Part shown: positions 25,256 through 36,018 of the stretch, one piece after another
Numbering within the stretch: the stretch's first letter is position 1
How the letters are laid out: the number at the start of each line of letters is the position of its first letter
Assembly: GCF_028769735.1 (NCBI RefSeq)
Contig: NC_088179.1
Location: 3,531,501-3,595,500, forward strand
Source: Zonotrichia leucophrys gambelii
Taxonomy: Eukaryota > Chordata > Aves > Passeriformes > Passerellidae
DNA length: 64,000 bases
Reading direction: 5' to 3'
Translations under genes and position numbers: made by a program
Notes under the pieces: model-generated
Databases searched by the model: none
Told to the model about the DNA's origin: nothing
The model's input: only the letters and a program-made list of their open reading frames with translations

Positions 25256-28200
25256 GTGAGGGATGAACTGACATCATCTTTGATAAAAATTTAGATCTGA
25301 TTTATGAAATGGAGAGCCCAAGGTAGAGTACACACAGTGCAAATGTACTCCCAGAAGCAATGTAATTTCCTATAAAATCATGCAAAGGAAAAACAGAACA
25401 GTAAAAGAGCTGTGACACTGCAAAGAAAAATGTTTCCATTTTTGCAGAGCTAGATGATCAGAAAGTAAGGCACTGCTGATACTTCAGAGCCTGTATGAAT
25501 TGCCAGGTTGTGTTTTCATGCTTATTTTGTTACTTCTACAGAAACAGATATGATTCTAAAGAGTTACTGAATTTTGATCTCAAGTAGTTTTAAAGCAGTG
25601 GAATACATAAGTCCTAATAAGTCCCATTCTAAAAATCTGTGTGTTCAAAGAGGAAAACTTTACTGTACATGAAAAATGAACACAAAAAACTCTAAAGTCA
25701 AGAAGTTAAATTTTTAGATTTGAATATAAGTCATTATCCATCTTCATTATGCATATGACTACTGGTAATGCAGAGCTTTTTCTAAGATTGGAATACAACA
25801 GACAGGGAAATCCTGTTTTAGTTGACCTAGTGGCTAGATGTGTTTGCATTCATTCAGATAATTCTGAAATTCTGTTCTTTGGATACACATGTAGGATGTT
25901 GGCTATTCCAATGCTCACATAAGCTGCATTGTCAGTTTTCCTTTACTGACACCATTATTTGGTGGCAGTGTTCTTGTGCTCAGTGTAAATGAATTTATGA
26001 GCTGTTTCCTAGCACACAAATACCACTTCCAAAGGAGCTGAGCTTCCCTTCCAGCCCAGAAAGTTCCTTTGGGTGCAGACAATGCATCCTGAGGAACTGA
26101 ACAGGGGTGTTTTGTTGTGGGGTTTTCAGAGGGGAGGAGGATGCTGCTCTAACACTTCATCTGGAACATGCAGTGGGAGTGCCATGGACAGCATTTTCTT
26201 AGCCAAACCTTTCTGTTGTAACGACTGACCTGAAATATACCCAAATAAATAAATGCCTGTCTGGGTGATGATAGGTTGCAGTGGTGTAGTATAACTGACA
26301 CATTTTGTGAAAATGAATGTAAAAATGAAAATTGAAAGTGCAAAAGTAAGGAGGAATTTTGGTAGCTCTAACTTTTACATATGAGGAAAGACCCCAAAGA
26401 ATTATTTTATCATCCTGCCAAGGACATCATTAAGAATTCCACACTGCTGCTTCTCATAGCAATAGGACACAGGGGGTCGGTTAAAGCTGGTTTTAAAGTG
26501 TAGTGAATACAAGGAGCAGGTAGGGATTTCAGGAATCCACCTGTGTATGCCTAATAGTAAGTTCTTTGCTGGGATTTTCCGTTAATTAAAGTACTTGTCT
26601 TGGTTTGGAAAGCCAGGAGTCTGCTAAGGAAGGCAGGAGCCTCCCCTGAAATAGAGAATGTAAACCCTCCGCACTCCTCCCAATTGCTATAAATTTTAAA
26701 TTAAGGGGCTCTCAGGCAAAAATAAGGGAGCAGGAATAACATTTCTTTAATAAGAGAAAGGGAAAAAAAATAAAAGGATAAAATAAACAATGCAGTACAC
26801 CAGAACAACACTGACAGAGTCAGAACCCAACCTGACACCCTGTGGGTCAGGCTGTTGGTGGCAGTCCCATTGGAATTGTGGCTCAGCCCTCCTGCAGTGT
26901 CAGGGGTGGTTCTGCTGGAGCAGGGATCCTGTAGAGAAGGATGGATTCTTCCTCTGAAGATCCAGTGGAAGAAGAGGCAGCTGCTGTTCCTCTGGGGAAT
27001 CCCATGGAGAAGCCATGCTGGTGTCTCAAAACCTCTGGATTATATCTGGGTAGCAATGCTTGGCTCCTCCCTCTGGGCTCACATCTCCCAATGGGATGCT
27101 GCAGTTCTTATCAGCCATGCAGGGACATTCAATAGCTGTTATCAGCAATGTCCCCTCCCAGGGAGGTGTGATTGTGGTCACTCAGAGAGAGAGATAAGGC
27201 AAACTGCCCACTTGACAAAGGTAACCTGCCATGCAGATGGGAATGGAAAATATCTTGCAATGCAATCTTCAACAGTACTGTACGCTTAGTTGATGGAGCT
27301 TAAAAGCATAGTAATTCCTCCCCTGTTGTTGCCCTCTGAAACCTGAAAATATTTGAGTCACCCCTGTTTCATGGGCATGGGAAAATCCCTCTCCTACCGC
27401 CCACTGCTGCTCCAGCATCTGTAACTGGCTTCTTCACTGCACTGACAGTACAGAGGGGAAAAGGAAGACAAGGGATTATTTTCTGCTTTTTCCTGCTTTT
27501 GCAAACCTTTAAAACATCTTCATTTTCTGAAATACAGATGAGACATAGTGGGTTTTTTTTAAAGTTACTGATGTTGCTTTTACTGCCTCAGCAAGCCAAC
27601 AGTGAGAGCAACAGAAGGAGGCAAAAATGAAAGGAGCAAAGAGAGAGAGATTGTGGAAGGGTTTCTTTGGGGGGCTGACAGAAGGAAGTTCAGCTGAAAG
27701 CAGAACAGTTGCCTGACCTTGAAGAGAAAATGAGAGAGAAAGGTGTTGTGGTGTCAGAAACAAACACACCTGATCCCAGACAGGCATGTGTGACAGCTGC
27801 ACAGACAGTGGGTTCTGTGGGGCTGTTTAGGTGGTGCTCAGAGATTCAGAGTTGGCAGACTGATACTGGAGGGTGTTTTGGGCACTTTGCACCACGGAGA
27901 TTCACGCTTTAACCGCCCAAGAAAGAGCAGTGTAGCAGCATTTCTGAGACAATAGTGTTGGACTGTTTTTGGGCTGCAGCCTAATTTTCAGTGTATGTAA
28001 CAGCTCTCTGAGCCGCTGTCTAAACTGTTGCTATTTTTAGCTTTTTTAATGAGAAAGACAAAAATGGCTCAGACTGGGCCTTTCTCTGGTCCTTTGGCAG
28101 CATTCCAGCTGTTTTGCAGCTGAGCTATTAACTGGCTAGCTAGAGTCTCTCTTTGCTAATTTTATTCTCTACTGTTGCTAGCTTAAAGAGAGGAAAAAGA

Positions 28201-29348
28201 AGTATATGCAGGCTGGGATTCATGTTAGTCCTCCTCTTTGTTAAAAAATACCCTTCAGTGTGTTATGACCTTCCTGCACAAGCTTTAAACCCAGTCCTCC
28301 ATGTTCTGTTTGACAAAGGACCCTGCACTTCCTCCTGTTCCTCACAGACTGTTTGATGTGTTTGGCTTTTTAACCTTTCTGGCTGTAAGGAAGTGTAGGC
28401 AGCCTCTGTCTGTATTTTAACAGCATCTTCACATAATCAATGCCCAGCTTTGGGGAAATAAAGCCTTTCCAGCAGAGAAAAGTGCTGTTTGTGTCCTGTG
28501 CTGACAACAGTAGGGTACAATGTCAAGTGGGTGACGCTGCTTTCCTCGGCAATGCAGATGGTTTACTGAACCAATTAACAGATAAAACAGGTAATTAGGA
28601 TTAATTATGGTGAAGGTAAAAATCAGTCATTGGTTGTGTCACAACAGTGACAAAGTTTTTTAGTCATCAAGACTGATGTGTGTTCAGTGTAATGCAGTGG
28701 AGAAGGCTTGGGGCCACAAGAGCAGGCAGTGATTTTGCAGGGTTTGCTGGCCCAAGTGAGCAGCTCCATCTTAAATCAAGACGCCCTTATTGATCATCAG
28801 GCAGGATGGAGAGTCCCCTTTAGTGTGTCTGACATTAATGAAGATGTAGGAGGCAAATGCTGTAACTGTTTTGTTCATTCGTGTTGAAATATATCTCAGA
28901 AAGGTAGCCCAGGATAAAACCACAACAGAAAGCAGCCAGAATATGCCTCTGCATGCTAAGCTAGCTCAAAAGGCAATGCTTTTATATGGGGAATGTGTTT
29001 AACCTAAAAAGATTACATAGAAATAATAATTATGGTGGTAAGTTAAGGTTTTGAACCTCTACAGAGTTCAAAAATAAATAGTATTGGAATTTGCTGCAGA
29101 AATTGGATCAGCAAGGTTGATAAGGCTGGGAAAAGAGCAGCAAATCTGGATTCATTTTTTAGGTGACTTATACAAGTACATGTTAAAGAGAACAACATGT
29201 GGATTCAGCCAATGATAGCTACAGAGATTCTTTTTTTCTTAAATCATTAAAATTTTTACTTACATTTGTGCAACATTCCTTAAAAATATATATTATTTTG
29301 TACTCTGTACCTGGTCCCTTAAATACTAATTATATATATTTCTCCTAG
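25256..29348 (+). other. CLSTN2: CLSTN2 intron
   Basis: A 4.1-kb intron with GT...AG ends. Apart from the solo LTR at 26596-27274 I see nothing that reads as an exon or RNA gene; 27280-29348 is ordinary intron sequence. Confidence 0.9.
26596..27274 (-). mobile_element. Solo LTR, copy 2 of a 5-bp-TSD ERVL-like family
   Basis: A 679-bp element starting TGTCTTGGTTTGG and ending CTTCAACA, with the exact duplication GTACT at 26591-26595 and 27275-27279. The minus strand is the sense orientation: it contains an ATATAATCC TATA-like motif and ends CAAACCAAGACA. It closely matches copy 3 at 30023 but keeps two short segments that copy 3 has lost. The frames of 60-140 codons inside are shared with copy 3 only because the LTR sequence is shared; they are not genes. 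Confidence 0.92.
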
Positions 29349-29497
29349 TATCACTTCAACCCTTCCCAGTCAGCCCTTGTCATGGAAGGAGATGACATTG
29401 AGAATATAAATCAGGCCCTCCAAAAGGTCTCATACATCAACTCCAGACAGTTTCCTACTGCAGGCGTGCGACGTCTCAAAGTCTCATCTAAAGTCCA
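29349..29497 (+). CDS. CLSTN2: CLSTN2 exon: membrane-proximal ectodomain
   Basis: A 149-bp exon after TTTCTCCTAG, starting in phase 0 with YHFNPSQSALVMEGDD and ending SSKV plus two bases of a glutamine codon; the donor is CCA|GTAAGT. The segment between the LNS-like fold and the membrane is highly conserved across calsyntenins, and its VRRLKVSSKV ending is typical. Because 149 is not a multiple of three, skipping or deleting this exon would shift the frame and remove the transmembrane segment. It sits between two same-family LTRs at 26596 and 30023. Confidence 0.97.
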
Positions 29498-31032
29498 GTA
29501 AGTTCTACTTCAGCTGAATTGAACAGATTAGGAACATTTTTAATGAATTACTTTTCTCTTTGGCCATGTAAAAAGAATAATTTTGGCTCAATTAAATTGA
29601 TAAATCATACTGCTTTGTTATTGAACTTTAAAGGATGAATTTAATTTACTTTTATGCCAAAACCACCATTTATATGCTGGATTACTCTCGATACTACCTT
29701 CTTAAGAAGCCTATCTTGTTAATATAATGTACTTGCATTCTCTTTAATGCTTTGGGGGAGGGAAAGCAGGGCTTTGGAAGGAAAACAAGCAGAGTTCTCA
29801 GAGCTCTCAAGCAGCCCCACTGCAGCCAGCCCAGCCTGCACATCCCAGGGCTGGCCCAGCTCCTGTGCCATCATGAAATGAGGCAGAGCTTGTCAGGAGA
29901 GTCACTTCTTGCAGACTGCTGATTCAGGTGAAAGTGGAAGTACAGCCACCTCTTCACTGCAAATATTGGAGTGTCCCAAAAAGAGTTTCCATTTAAATGG
30001 AAAATTAGGCCCTTTTAATCACTGTCGTGGTTTGGAAAGAGAGGAGTCTGCTGAGGAAGGCAGGAGCCTCCCCTGAAATGGAGAATGTGAACCCTCTCCA
30101 CCCCTCTGAATTGCTGTAAATTTTAAATTAAGAGGCTCTCAGGCAAAAATATGGGAGCAGGAAATAACAGTTCTTTAATAAGGAAAGGAAAAAAATTAAA
30201 GAATAAAATAAACACTGCAGTAAACTAGAACAACACTGCCAGAGTCAGAACCCAACCTGACACCCTGTGGGTCAGGCTGTTGGTGGCAGCCCCATTGGAA
30301 TTGTGGCTCAGCCCTCCTGCAGTGTCAGGGGTGGTTCTGCTGGAGCAGGGATCCTGTAGAGAAGGATGGATTCTTCCTCTGAAGATCCAGTGGAAGGAGA
30401 GGCAGCTGCTGTTCCTCTGGGGAATCCAGTGCAGAAGCCGTGCTGGTGTCTCAAAACCTCTGGATTATATCTGGGCAGCAATGCTTGTCTCCTCCCTCTG
30501 GGCTCCCATCTCCCAATGCTGCAGTTCTTATCAGCCATGCAGGGACATTCAATAGCTGTTATCAGCACATGTGAATGTGGTCACTCAGAGAGAGAGATAA
30601 GGCAAACTGCCCACTTGACAAAGGTAATCTGCCATACAGATGGTAATGGAAAATATCTTGCATTGCAATTTTCAACAATCACACATGACAGGATAACCAT
30701 GTTGTATTCATTAGCCACCACTTTCTGAATTTAACGTTTGGTTTGCTAAAGTTAGTTGTGATCTAGTTAACTTTGTTAACGCTTTGCTGCTCTGTTAAAT
30801 GTCAGTGAAACATTAAAATAATATTCTGATAGTCACCTTAGGAAAGATTGAATTTGTCCCTCAGGATGAGCATCTGTGAAGGTGGGAAGGGAGGGGAGGG
30901 CCAGAGCTGGGTGCCTGAGGATGAATTGGACTGAGCTGAGAGCCACGAACTGGACTTGGGGTGCCAAGTGTGCCAGTGCCACAGTGATGTGCAATGTGTT
31001 ACATGCAGTTAATGGATGATGTGTCTTTTCAG
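29498..31032 (+). other. CLSTN2: CLSTN2 intron
   Basis: A 1.5-kb intron beginning GTAAGT and ending TCTTTTCAG. It contains the solo LTR at 30023-30677. Nothing else is recognisable. Confidence 0.92.
30023..30677 (-). mobile_element. Solo LTR, copy 3 of a 5-bp-TSD ERVL-like family
   Basis: A 655-bp element from TGTCGTGGTTTGG to TTTCAACA with the exact duplication ATCAC at 30018-30022 and 30678-30682. The duplication differs from that of copy 2, so this is an independent insertion and not a segmental copy. On the minus strand it ends CAAACCACGACA, the intact songbird ERVL-type terminus. Compared with copy 2 it lacks a GGGAT after CCCAAT and a longer piece near 30567. It is antisense to CLSTN2. 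Confidence 0.92.
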
Positions 31033-31256
31033 ATGTTTTGGTGAAGATGTCTGCATTAGTATCCCAGATATAGATGCCTATGTAATGGTATTTCAGGCCA
31101 ATGAGCCCAAGATTACCATAACTGGGATGGACCACTTTGCTAGACCAGCTGCACAGTTTGAAAGTGAAAGAGGTGTTATTTTGTTCCCTGACATCAGGAT
31201 TGTCAGCACAGTCACTAAAATGGAGCATTCAGTAGACTTAAGAGAACATGACAGAG
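31033..31256 (+). CDS. CLSTN2: CLSTN2 exon: ectodomain with CFGEDVC motif
   Basis: After TCTTTTCAG the first base completes a glutamine codon; 74 codons follow, opening CFGEDVCISIPDIDAY and ending DLREHDR, plus one base of a valine codon. The peptide includes the conserved AAQFESERGVILFPDI block. The stretch after VSTVTK is the variable linker of the family and differs most from mammals. The donor is GAG|GTTTGT, weaker than the usual GTRAGT; it is supported because it restores phase exactly with the next exon (G + TC giving valine). Reading into the intron would give a stop at 31334-31336. Confidence 0.94.
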
Positions 31257-32918
31257 GTTTGTGTCTTTCTTTTAAATGTTATTACTCATTTTGTAACGTC
31301 TGTTCATATTTTTTAAAGGATGGTGCAAACAAGTAATGTAAAGGAAGTCACTTCACCCAGATTAATTAGGCCACAGTAATGCTGTACTCAAGAAATTCAA
31401 TTCAACACATTGAAAAATGTGTTAAATGGTGGCAGATCAGAAGGTGTTTCAAAAAAAGCAAATTTTCCATGTAGTATTCATTTGGTATACTTCAAAATAA
31501 TTCCTTTCTACTCTTCCTTTCATATTCTGTTATGTAGGGTATTTTCATTAGAATGTCTTCACTTGTAACAGAATTTTGTTAATTGTGCCGATAAGGTGAA
31601 AAGCAGTAATTGAACAAAAGTTGAAGTTTTAGTCTGCTCTTATGTTTCCAGCTCTGATACTAGCTTGTGAGTGACACTTTAAAAAGTAATCTCATGCCTC
31701 TGTTTCCCACCTATAAAATGTATATATAATCCTTTAAAAATATTTATTTTCAATGATGACTGTTTATTCTAATGCTAAGCAATGTGTGTATTATTATTCA
31801 GCACTGTGTGAATGTTCAAAAGTATAAATCAAGTTTAAAATCATTGTCTATGAAGGAATCTTTTGAATGTTTATGCGCAAGGCAGATGAAATGTCTAGTA
31901 ATTTGGAGAATCATTCTAAACACAGTTTGTTGGACTAGAATAAGCAGCAACTAGATGGATGTCTCTGAAGAAGAGAAAATGGGTAATGGTATGCAAGTTT
32001 ACAGGCACAGATTGCCTGAAGCCTACAAATTTGACTTGGGCTGAATTTTTGGATATGTTACACCTGTAACTTAGAGCTAAGGTACCCAGATTCACTGCAC
32101 CAGGAGCTGGCAACGTAGGGCATAATGCTTTCCTGGCTGTGCCCTCCTTCCCAATGCCTTCCTTCCTAAATTCCCGCCCTCTAACATCAAGTTTGCAAAA
32201 CGGGCAGGAAGTTCCAGACTTGCAGTGTCTGTGCCCTCAGGGAGCTGCTTAAGCAGTTTTGCCACACACTCTGTGCTAAGTTGATCAGAGAATTTAAATA
32301 TTAATTTGATATGCTACCCTTTTTCCAGTAACAGAATTATTTTTTTACTTGTACATGTTGAAGGACAGTCAGCGTATAATTTAATTTCTTTAAGTCACAC
32401 AGCACAGGATCTTGCTTTTTATAATAATGCCTTGCTCTTGGATAGATGGCCAGGTCTTTGTAATGTAAATTGTTTATGGGGCATAGAGTAACTGAGAGAA
32501 TCATCCAAGCATAAATATGTTGGATGTGTATTTTTCCAGTTTGGTTTTCCTTGAGAAAGCTGGTATCAATTCAGCACTGAAACATGGAATTTTTTACATG
32601 AATTTATTTCCAAGATCAAATTTCAGTTCTATACTTCCAGTAATGTTCTTGGGTGCCTTATTATACTAGAGAGCAATATATTTTCTATTTATCTCACTGG
32701 GTGTTTGTAAGGCCTTCATCATCACAGCACCTGTGCAGCCTGGACACATCTCTTGATTTGCTTTAAGTGTGCTGGATTTAATATCAGTAAAAGCAGTTCG
32801 GCTATCCTGGCAAAAATTAAAAGCCCTGATGCAAAGCACATAAAATGAATGAGCTGATCTGTGATAATTTGTCTTCATTTCTGTCTTTTTTTTCATGCCC
32901 CATGCCATGGATTCACAG
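31257..32918 (+). other. CLSTN2: CLSTN2 intron
   Basis: A 1.7-kb AT-rich intron beginning GTTTGT and ending ATTCACAG. I see no repeat, exon or RNA gene inside. Confidence 0.9.
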
Positions 32919-33089
32919 TCAATAAACAAGTGGTAGTAGAGGAAATGCTCCACAACTTGGATTTCTGTGATGTTTTGGTCATTGGTGCAGAACTAGACCC
33001 TGAACAGGAGTGTTTAGAACTAGATCATGGGGAGCTTCAAGGAAAACATCTAGATGCCACAAATTCCACTGCAGGATATTCAATCTATG
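32919..33089 (+). CDS. CLSTN2: CLSTN2 exon: ectodomain with N-glycosylation sequon
   Basis: A 171-bp exon. Two bases complete a valine codon; 56 codons follow and one base is left over, joining the next exon to make glycine. It encodes VEEMLHNLDFCDVLVIGAEL and ends LDATNSTAGYSIY. NST is the only extracellular N-glycosylation sequon I see in the encoded part. The acceptor is ATTCACAG and the donor ATG|GTAAGT is strong. HNLDFCD and ECLEL are conserved calsyntenin signatures. Confidence 0.96.
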
Positions 33090-33662
33090 GTAAGTTCAGG
33101 AAATTTGTTTTCCCTTATTTTGTCACATCAATTATATATTGGAATGAAAGCTCAAATATATAAGAAATTGGACAGAAATCTGCGATTTTCTAGCCATGAA
33201 AATATCCCAAGGGTGACTGTATCTTAAAAAACACAGCTGCTTCTTGATCTCTGGATGTGCTGTGTTTGCCCTTTGGATTCTCAGCATCCCTCCTGCTACT
33301 CCCCAAGTAAGGAAAATGACATCCCTGCTTTCTTTAAATGTGGGGTTCTTGTGGACCATCACAGTGGAACATGGGAGTGAGGGGGTTCCTGTACAATGCT
33401 GGGACACTGGCCATCTTTTTCTCATCACTAATTAATTTATTCTGTACCATTGCTGTATTTTTCCCCTTTCCATTAGGGACCTACATTCAGTTCCAAAAAC
33501 TTATCCTCACATAACCGAGTGTCAGGGAACATTTGGTGCCCTGTCATTTCCAGACCTTTCTGCCGAGTTCTGTGTGTTCTGTGAGCAGTTGGTTTGCTCT
33601 GCATTGCCAGAGCAGCGTTCCCTTGCCTGTCCCAGAGCTGTCCCTGCCCTCCCGCCCCACAG
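33090..33662 (+). other. CLSTN2: CLSTN2 intron
   Basis: A short (573 bp) intron from GTAAGT to CCGCCCCACAG; it becomes GC-richer towards its 3' end. No other feature. Confidence 0.93.
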
Positions 33663-33808
33663 GTGTGGACAGCATGTTCAGCTACGAGCAGGTGCTGCGG
33701 CAGCTCCGCTACCGCAACTGGGGCACCTCGGCCACCTCGGACAGGAAATTCAGGGTCAAGTGCTCCGAGCTCAACGGGCGTTACACCAGCAATGAATTCA
33801 ACCTGGAG
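33663..33808 (+). CDS. CLSTN2: CLSTN2 exon: membrane-proximal ectodomain with CSELNGRY
   Basis: A GC-rich 146-bp exon. Two bases complete glycine; 48 codons encode VDSMFSYEQVLRQLRYRNWG through CSELNGRYTSNEFNLE and end in phase 0. RYRNW and CSELNGRY(T/I)SNEF are family hallmarks. I placed the donor at 33809 (GAG|GTGAGC) because the family runs straight from EFNLE or EFKVE into V(N/S)(I/V)(L/I)H of the next exon. The donor region is tandemly repeated just downstream, giving further in-frame donors at 33833 and 33857, so longer isoforms are possible. Confidence 0.96.
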
Positions 33809-33896
33809 GTGAGCAAGGAGTTCAGCCTGGAGGTGAGCAAGGAGTTCAGCCTGCAGGTGAGCAGTGAGTGAGTTCAGCCTGCAGGTGAGCAATGAC
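33797..33896 (+). repeat. Four tandem copies of an exon-end / splice-donor unit
   Basis: 24-bp units at 33797-33820, 33821-33844, 33845-33868 and 33873-33896, the last preceded by an extra TGAG. Each holds the end of the exon and a donor of the form CTGSAG|GTGAGC. Unit 1 contains the real exon end at 33808. Donors at 33833 and 33857 would add 8 or 16 in-frame residues (VSKEFSLE, then VSKEFSLQ). Before the fourth donor (33885) a TGA at 33869-33871 stops the frame. Confidence 0.9.
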
Positions 33897-34375
33897 TGAG
33901 TCGTGTTTTCCAACATAGCGCCAAGAGCCCAGGTAACAACTCCAGGAAACTGCAGGACCTACTTAGCAATATGCTCAAAATTAATAAGTGTTTACAAAGA
34001 CAGCTTAATAATTGTTAAGAAAATTAACAGTTATTTCGTAATGTTTAGGCAACACCTAAAAGCTGATCAATATAGAGAGAAGAAAAAGTCACTACTTATC
34101 CAAACAGGTAAATCAAAAGAGTCTTGCTCTGGGTCACTTCAGAGTCAACAGCCAGAAAGGTTAGAATGCATTTTTCATGCTACATATTAGAAATATATTA
34201 AGCTGTGTATTTTCCACTGGCGTTAAAAAAAAAAGTTAATTTGTCCTTTCGCATCTGTGAAGTAGTGTCCCTATCTGCTGGTGAACTTCATAGTCCAGTG
34301 TAATATATGGAACCAGCAGGCTTGGAGTATAAAACACTTTTGAGTATCTGGTCTCTTATTTTTCTCTTCTCCCAG
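33809..34375 (+). other. CLSTN2: CLSTN2 intron
   Basis: A 567-bp intron from GTGAGC to CTTCTCCCAG, beginning within the donor-unit repeat. The rest is AT-rich and unremarkable. Confidence 0.92.
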
Positions 34376-34499
34376 GTTAATATTCTACACAGTTCCAACT
34401 CAAACTTCATGGACCATGTAAATCACATGATATTCCAGCCCAAATTTCTCCAATCTGTTCAGCACCCTGAGGGGAGTGTAAGTGCAGTTCCCAGCTCAG
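34376..34499 (+). CDS. CLSTN2: CLSTN2 exon: extracellular stalk
   Basis: After TTCTCCCAG it starts in phase 0 with VNILHSSNSNFMDHVNHMIF and ends VSAVPSS plus one base of a valine codon; the donor is CAG|GTATGT. It encodes the juxtamembrane stalk. In the family (alcadeins) this region and the adjoining membrane border are where alpha- and gamma-secretase act, releasing p3-Alc-type peptides; cleavage of this protein is inferred from that. DHVNHM and the PKFLQSVQHPE stretch match calsyntenin-2 better than its paralogues. Confidence 0.95.
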
Positions 34500-35833
34500 G
34501 TATGTGACACCTTCCCAGAGACTGCTCACAATGATTCCGATGTGTCAGTGTTTCCCTTGTGGGTCAGCTTGCTACACAGACTAAAGTCCATTGTTTCAGC
34601 TCCTAAGACCTCTCAGAGATCACAGGTGTGAAAGAAGGCAACTCTGAATTCCATTCTGTCCAAGAATGTACTTTTAAATTAAAACCTGGTATCGTTTTTT
34701 AAAGTCTTCATTAATGGTTTTGTGCTCTGACCCCCACAGTTAAAAATTTATAGGATATATATTTTTAATTTTTAGGCTATATGAGTTAAAATATATACCC
34801 AAATCTGAAACCTTTTCAGTGAAGTTAAATGCAGGGCAAAGATACTTGTTTGAAAGTTGGATTCTGAAATCCTTTTAGCTGAATGATACATATGTAAAGA
34901 AGTAAAGCTGATGTAAAGTGTAGGTAGTTGTAATTAGCTATATACAGAGATGCTTAGAAAATTACTGTATTTTTCTTTACATTGTAGACACACTTCACTA
35001 AAATGAAACTGAATGTTTAATGGATAAACTATTGCAAACTAGGTTTTTTTTGTTCCTAAATACTGTTTTGATTACAGACTTACATTCTTATAGGCAGGGC
35101 AAGGCAACAGAATGGGTTATGGACTGGGTTATCCCATGCTCCTGGAACTGCAGTACCTCGCAGGACATAGAAAGTGGCAGCATTTCTCCACTAACATAAT
35201 TATGGAGCTGATTACATGTGGTAGTTCAGAGAGACTTCTTCCTGTGACTACGTGGAGACAGGGGCCTCTCAGAGTACAGCCAAACAGTGGGGGGAAAATG
35301 CCTTGAGTCCTCAAGAGTCTCCCAGGAAGGTTGTAACACACACAAATAGAGTGGCAATGCATTTATTTCTGGGAGCTTGAGATTGAAATCACAAGCATTT
35401 GAATCCTTTGAAAATACAAGATTTGAGATGTACATTTTGTCTCAAGTAAGCTTGAGGCCTCAGCTGTGATCAGAAGGGGTCAACACGCAAGTGGTATAAC
35501 AGAATTTTACTGCAAAAACTATTTGATTCTGCAGTTATTAACTACCTGTCTTCTGTAGTTAAGTGGCTCAAAAAGCAAAGGTGAGCATGCTCACATTTTA
35601 GTTAGGGTTTGTCGTACTCGTGATAAGATACCTGTGAACACCATTTGTGTGTGCTCAACGTTAGTGGATGGGCGCTGGTCAGCACTTTCCGTCATCCCAG
35701 GCACATGGAAGGTGTCTGTCCTGATTGTCACTCCAAAGGGAGGATGCTATGGGTAGAAAATGAACAGTTAGTGAGGTTTAGATGACTGGTTGCACGAGTG
35801 TAACTGCATTCCCTTTGCCACCCTCTGTCCCAG
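34500..35833 (+). other. CLSTN2: CLSTN2 intron
   Basis: A 1.3-kb intron from GTATGT to CTCTGTCCCAG. I see no repeat or other gene in it. Confidence 0.92.
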
Positions 35834-36018
35834 TGGTTCCCAGCGTGGCCACGATGGTTATCATCATCTGTGTGAGCGTCCTGGTGCTGGTGGTGACGCT
35901 GGGCGTGCTCCGGCTGCGCTCCGCGCGCCAGCACGGCTCCCTGGGGCACGAGGGACCCAAGGACAACGAGATGGACTGGGACGACTCTGCTCTCACCATC
36001 ACCGTCAACCCCATGGAG
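35834..36018 (+). CDS. CLSTN2: CLSTN2 exon: transmembrane helix and first WDDS motif
   Basis: Two bases complete valine; 61 codons follow and end in phase 0. The peptide opens VPSVATM, runs through a hydrophobic helix (MVIIICVSVLVLVVTLGVL), then a basic stop-transfer RLRSAR and the start of the cytoplasmic tail. EMDWDDSALT is the first kinesin-light-chain-binding (WDDS) motif, and NPME at the exon end is the family's X11-like (Mint) binding site. The exon is strongly GC-rich. The donor GAG|GTACCG is weak beyond GT; it is supported by phase and by the family's NPME junction. Retaining the intron would add 18 residues and stop at 36070-36072, losing the acidic tail and the second WDDS motif. 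Confidence 0.97.

Noticed and set aside
26855..27289. 144-codon + frame with a near-copy at 30280-30555
   Set aside because: Shared only because both are copies of one LTR, and antisense to its transcription direction.
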